Shown one piece after another: positions 62,270-64,000 of a DNA stretch of 64,000 bases. Source of the DNA: Owenia fusiformis (taxonomy: Eukaryota; Annelida; Polychaeta; Sabellida; Oweniidae); NCBI GenBank assembly GCA_903813345.2, contig CAIIXF020000001.1, positions 40,085,366 through 40,149,365 on the forward strand. The letters are read 5' to 3'. Under the pieces are notes generated by a model. The model worked only from the letters and a program-made list of their open reading frames with translations, was not told where the DNA came from and did no database searches. Both the position numbers and the translations under genes were made by a program. Every line of letters begins with the position of its first letter. The first letter of the stretch is position 1.

Positions 62270-64000
62270 AACTCAAATATACCAAAAATGGGGCACATGG
62301 TCTTGCTTTGTCATAATATTATTCATGAGATGTAGAAAAAATTATTACACCTTTTTTTAATTGAAATTTTCATTTTAGCTTCCGAATCTGACATCCCAGG
62401 GGCAACTATATCTCACCTTGATATAACTCTCACGATATGCAACATATGCATCTCAAATGCGTGCCCAAAATGGTATAAATATAGTCTTGTTTTGTCATAT
62501 TTATTGAGATTCATGAAATCAGAAGTTCAGAATTTATGGATTGGACTGTCTCCCCTGCAGGCTTCAGCTACATATAGTCCAGAGACATTAAGATCTTCTC
62601 CCCAAACACTCCTTATATTACAGGAACAATGGACGATAAGTCTTTTTCATGCCTTGGATGCAACATCTTTTGTATACTGGTAGCCTATCAGTAGTGTGAG
62701 TAGCCTAGCCTCATTTACCAAAATTGGCCCCTTAACCCCAAATCTGACCCGAAATTTTGAAAATATCCTGAAAAATTAGGCCTAAAAGGCGCATTTATGC
62801 CCAAACATATACCAAACTGTCCCACTGCTAAATTACAAGGGCGATAAGTCTCTTCTAATCCTGATTGACATTCTCTAGTTTGCATGGTTTGTCATGTTGT
62901 GCTATATTGTTATTGCCCAATCTCAACAATTGTATTCACTGTATGGCCTACTGTGCCAAGAATAATGCAATTGTTCCAAAAGCTAAGCTCTTCTTTGGGA
63001 CCCTAGAAGTTTGGGACATCACAATCATAGATTAATATTTCATTACAATCAATGTATGTTGTATGACAAACATGCAAACTAGAATGTTAATGTGGCTAGA
63101 AAGATTTATCATTACAAAGAGCTCCTTTTCCCGTATTTTACATACTCAAAATCCCTTAATTCAGTGTATAATCCAAGGTGCATATATTGCAGGCCACAGG
63201 ATAACATATTAACACCTTACATTAGCAGTTGCCATTACTTCATGAATGGAGTAAAGTACTCCCACTATTGACAGGCTAAAAGGATTCCTGTATGGATTAC
63301 AAAAGATGTTGGGTCCAAGGTATGCAAGGGAATAATCTCATCCATTGTACTTGTAAAGGGTGTTTGGGGAGCAGATGCAAATATTTGAAAGCAGATATTA
63401 TTTGCCCTGAATTATATGTAGCTGTAGAGGAGACAGTCAAAATCCATTGATTCTGAACTGTTGATTTTATGATTCTCAATAAATATGACAAAACAAGACT
63501 ATATTTATACCATTTTGAGCACACATTTGAGATGCATACCGGTATGTTGCATATCGTGAGAGTTATCAAGGTGAGATAGCCCCTGGGACACCAGAGGCTA
63601 AAATTAAAATTTATAAAAAATGCAATCATTTTTCTACATTTCATTAGTAATATGAAAAAGACAGGACTTTTCTGAGAATATTTGAGGATTATATGTTACA
63701 TATCTTAGAAGTTATTATTATTATTATATGGTGCGATATGATTACCCAGGAACGTAAGAAGCTAAAATTAAAATTTTTGAAATGTATAATCAGTTTTCTA
63801 CTTCTTATTAGTAATATTATGAAAAAGCAAGAGTACATACACCTTTTGAGTACATTTGAGATACATATGCTCCATATTTTGGAAGTTATAAAGGTGAGAT
63901 ATGGTCACCCCTGGGACGTCAGAAGCCAAAATGAGAATCAATATTTTTTAAAATGTACAATCATTTTTCTACTTCTTATTAGTAATATTATGACAAATCA
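62270..64000. repeat. Large inverted repeat running off the window end
   Basis: The segment about 62460-62710 is matched in reverse complement by about 63240-63520: shared blocks include AAATATAGTCTTGTTTTGTCA, GGAC/TTGACTGTCTCC and CAACATCTTTTGT on the appropriate strands. Outward, the left arm runs into the 172-bp repeat family, and the right arm continues into reverse-complement copies of the same family (63530-64000). The spacer of about 530 bp (62710-63240) contains no recognised gene. The structure is a foldback of repeat DNA, truncated here by the window edge. Confidence 0.8.

Overview
The window reads as a piece of a metazoan nuclear genome. It is AT-rich, with intron-rich genes that have GT/AG splice sites. 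Non-coding space is packed with small inverted-repeat transposons, a tRNA-derived SINE and satellite DNA. Two deeply conserved genes could be reconstructed exon by exon. The repeat style would suit a marine invertebrate (for example a lophotrochozoan), but that placement is inference only. No bacterial features, CRISPR arrays, rRNA genes or convincing tRNA genes are present.

Layout. 1-2.79 kb: nothing recognisable. 2.8-7.42 kb: about 107 copies of a 43-bp satellite monomer with higher-order periodicity (945 bp) and degenerate edges. 7.4-16.4 kb: AT-rich and gene-poor, with a candidate two-exon secreted-peptide gene (11273-10674, minus) and a broken plus-strand ORF at 8650. 16.66-32.96 kb: the complete eIF3 subunit e gene (EIF3E/INT6) on the minus strand. 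It has 12 coding exons and a predicted 440 aa. The last exon is only 27 bp and lies beyond a 7.6-kb intron. The introns carry several MITEs, including a hAT-type element with a perfect 8-bp target duplication, and a 140-bp triplication that copies the 5' end of exon 11 with its splice acceptor.

32.97-35.8 kb: divergent intergenic region with MITEs. 35.8-40.5 kb: an unrecognised plus-strand gene, three coding exons joined here by phase-consistent splicing, encoding a roughly 1295-aa low-complexity protein. It has N-terminal GYKP repeats, charged repeats, Q/W-rich blocks with eight short P-V-A-A-V-A patches, and a K-D-E-T-rich exon. 44.08-48.42 kb, with a 5' untranslated exon ending at 51756: the complete UDP-glucose 4-epimerase gene (GALE) on the minus strand, nine coding exons and 343 aa. 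Around 51-52.2 kb there are low-confidence plus-strand exon candidates antisense to the GALE 5' region. 52.3-57.9 kb: transposon remnants, including an 824-bp Tc1/mariner-type non-autonomous element with TA duplications. 58.05-59.08 kb: a large coding exon of an unidentified tyrosine-motif-rich adaptor-like protein whose remainder is not seen. 59.2-64 kb: a MITE, a 172-bp tandem repeat, a SINE, hairpin elements, and inverted copies of the tandem repeat that run off the window end.

Functionally the two conserved genes are housekeeping (translation initiation; galactose and nucleotide-sugar metabolism). Nothing indicates a shared pathway across the window. The items that look least described are the Q/W-rich modular protein, the in-frame micro-exon triplication in EIF3E, the candidate secreted peptide, and the satellite with an embedded 10-bp palindrome.
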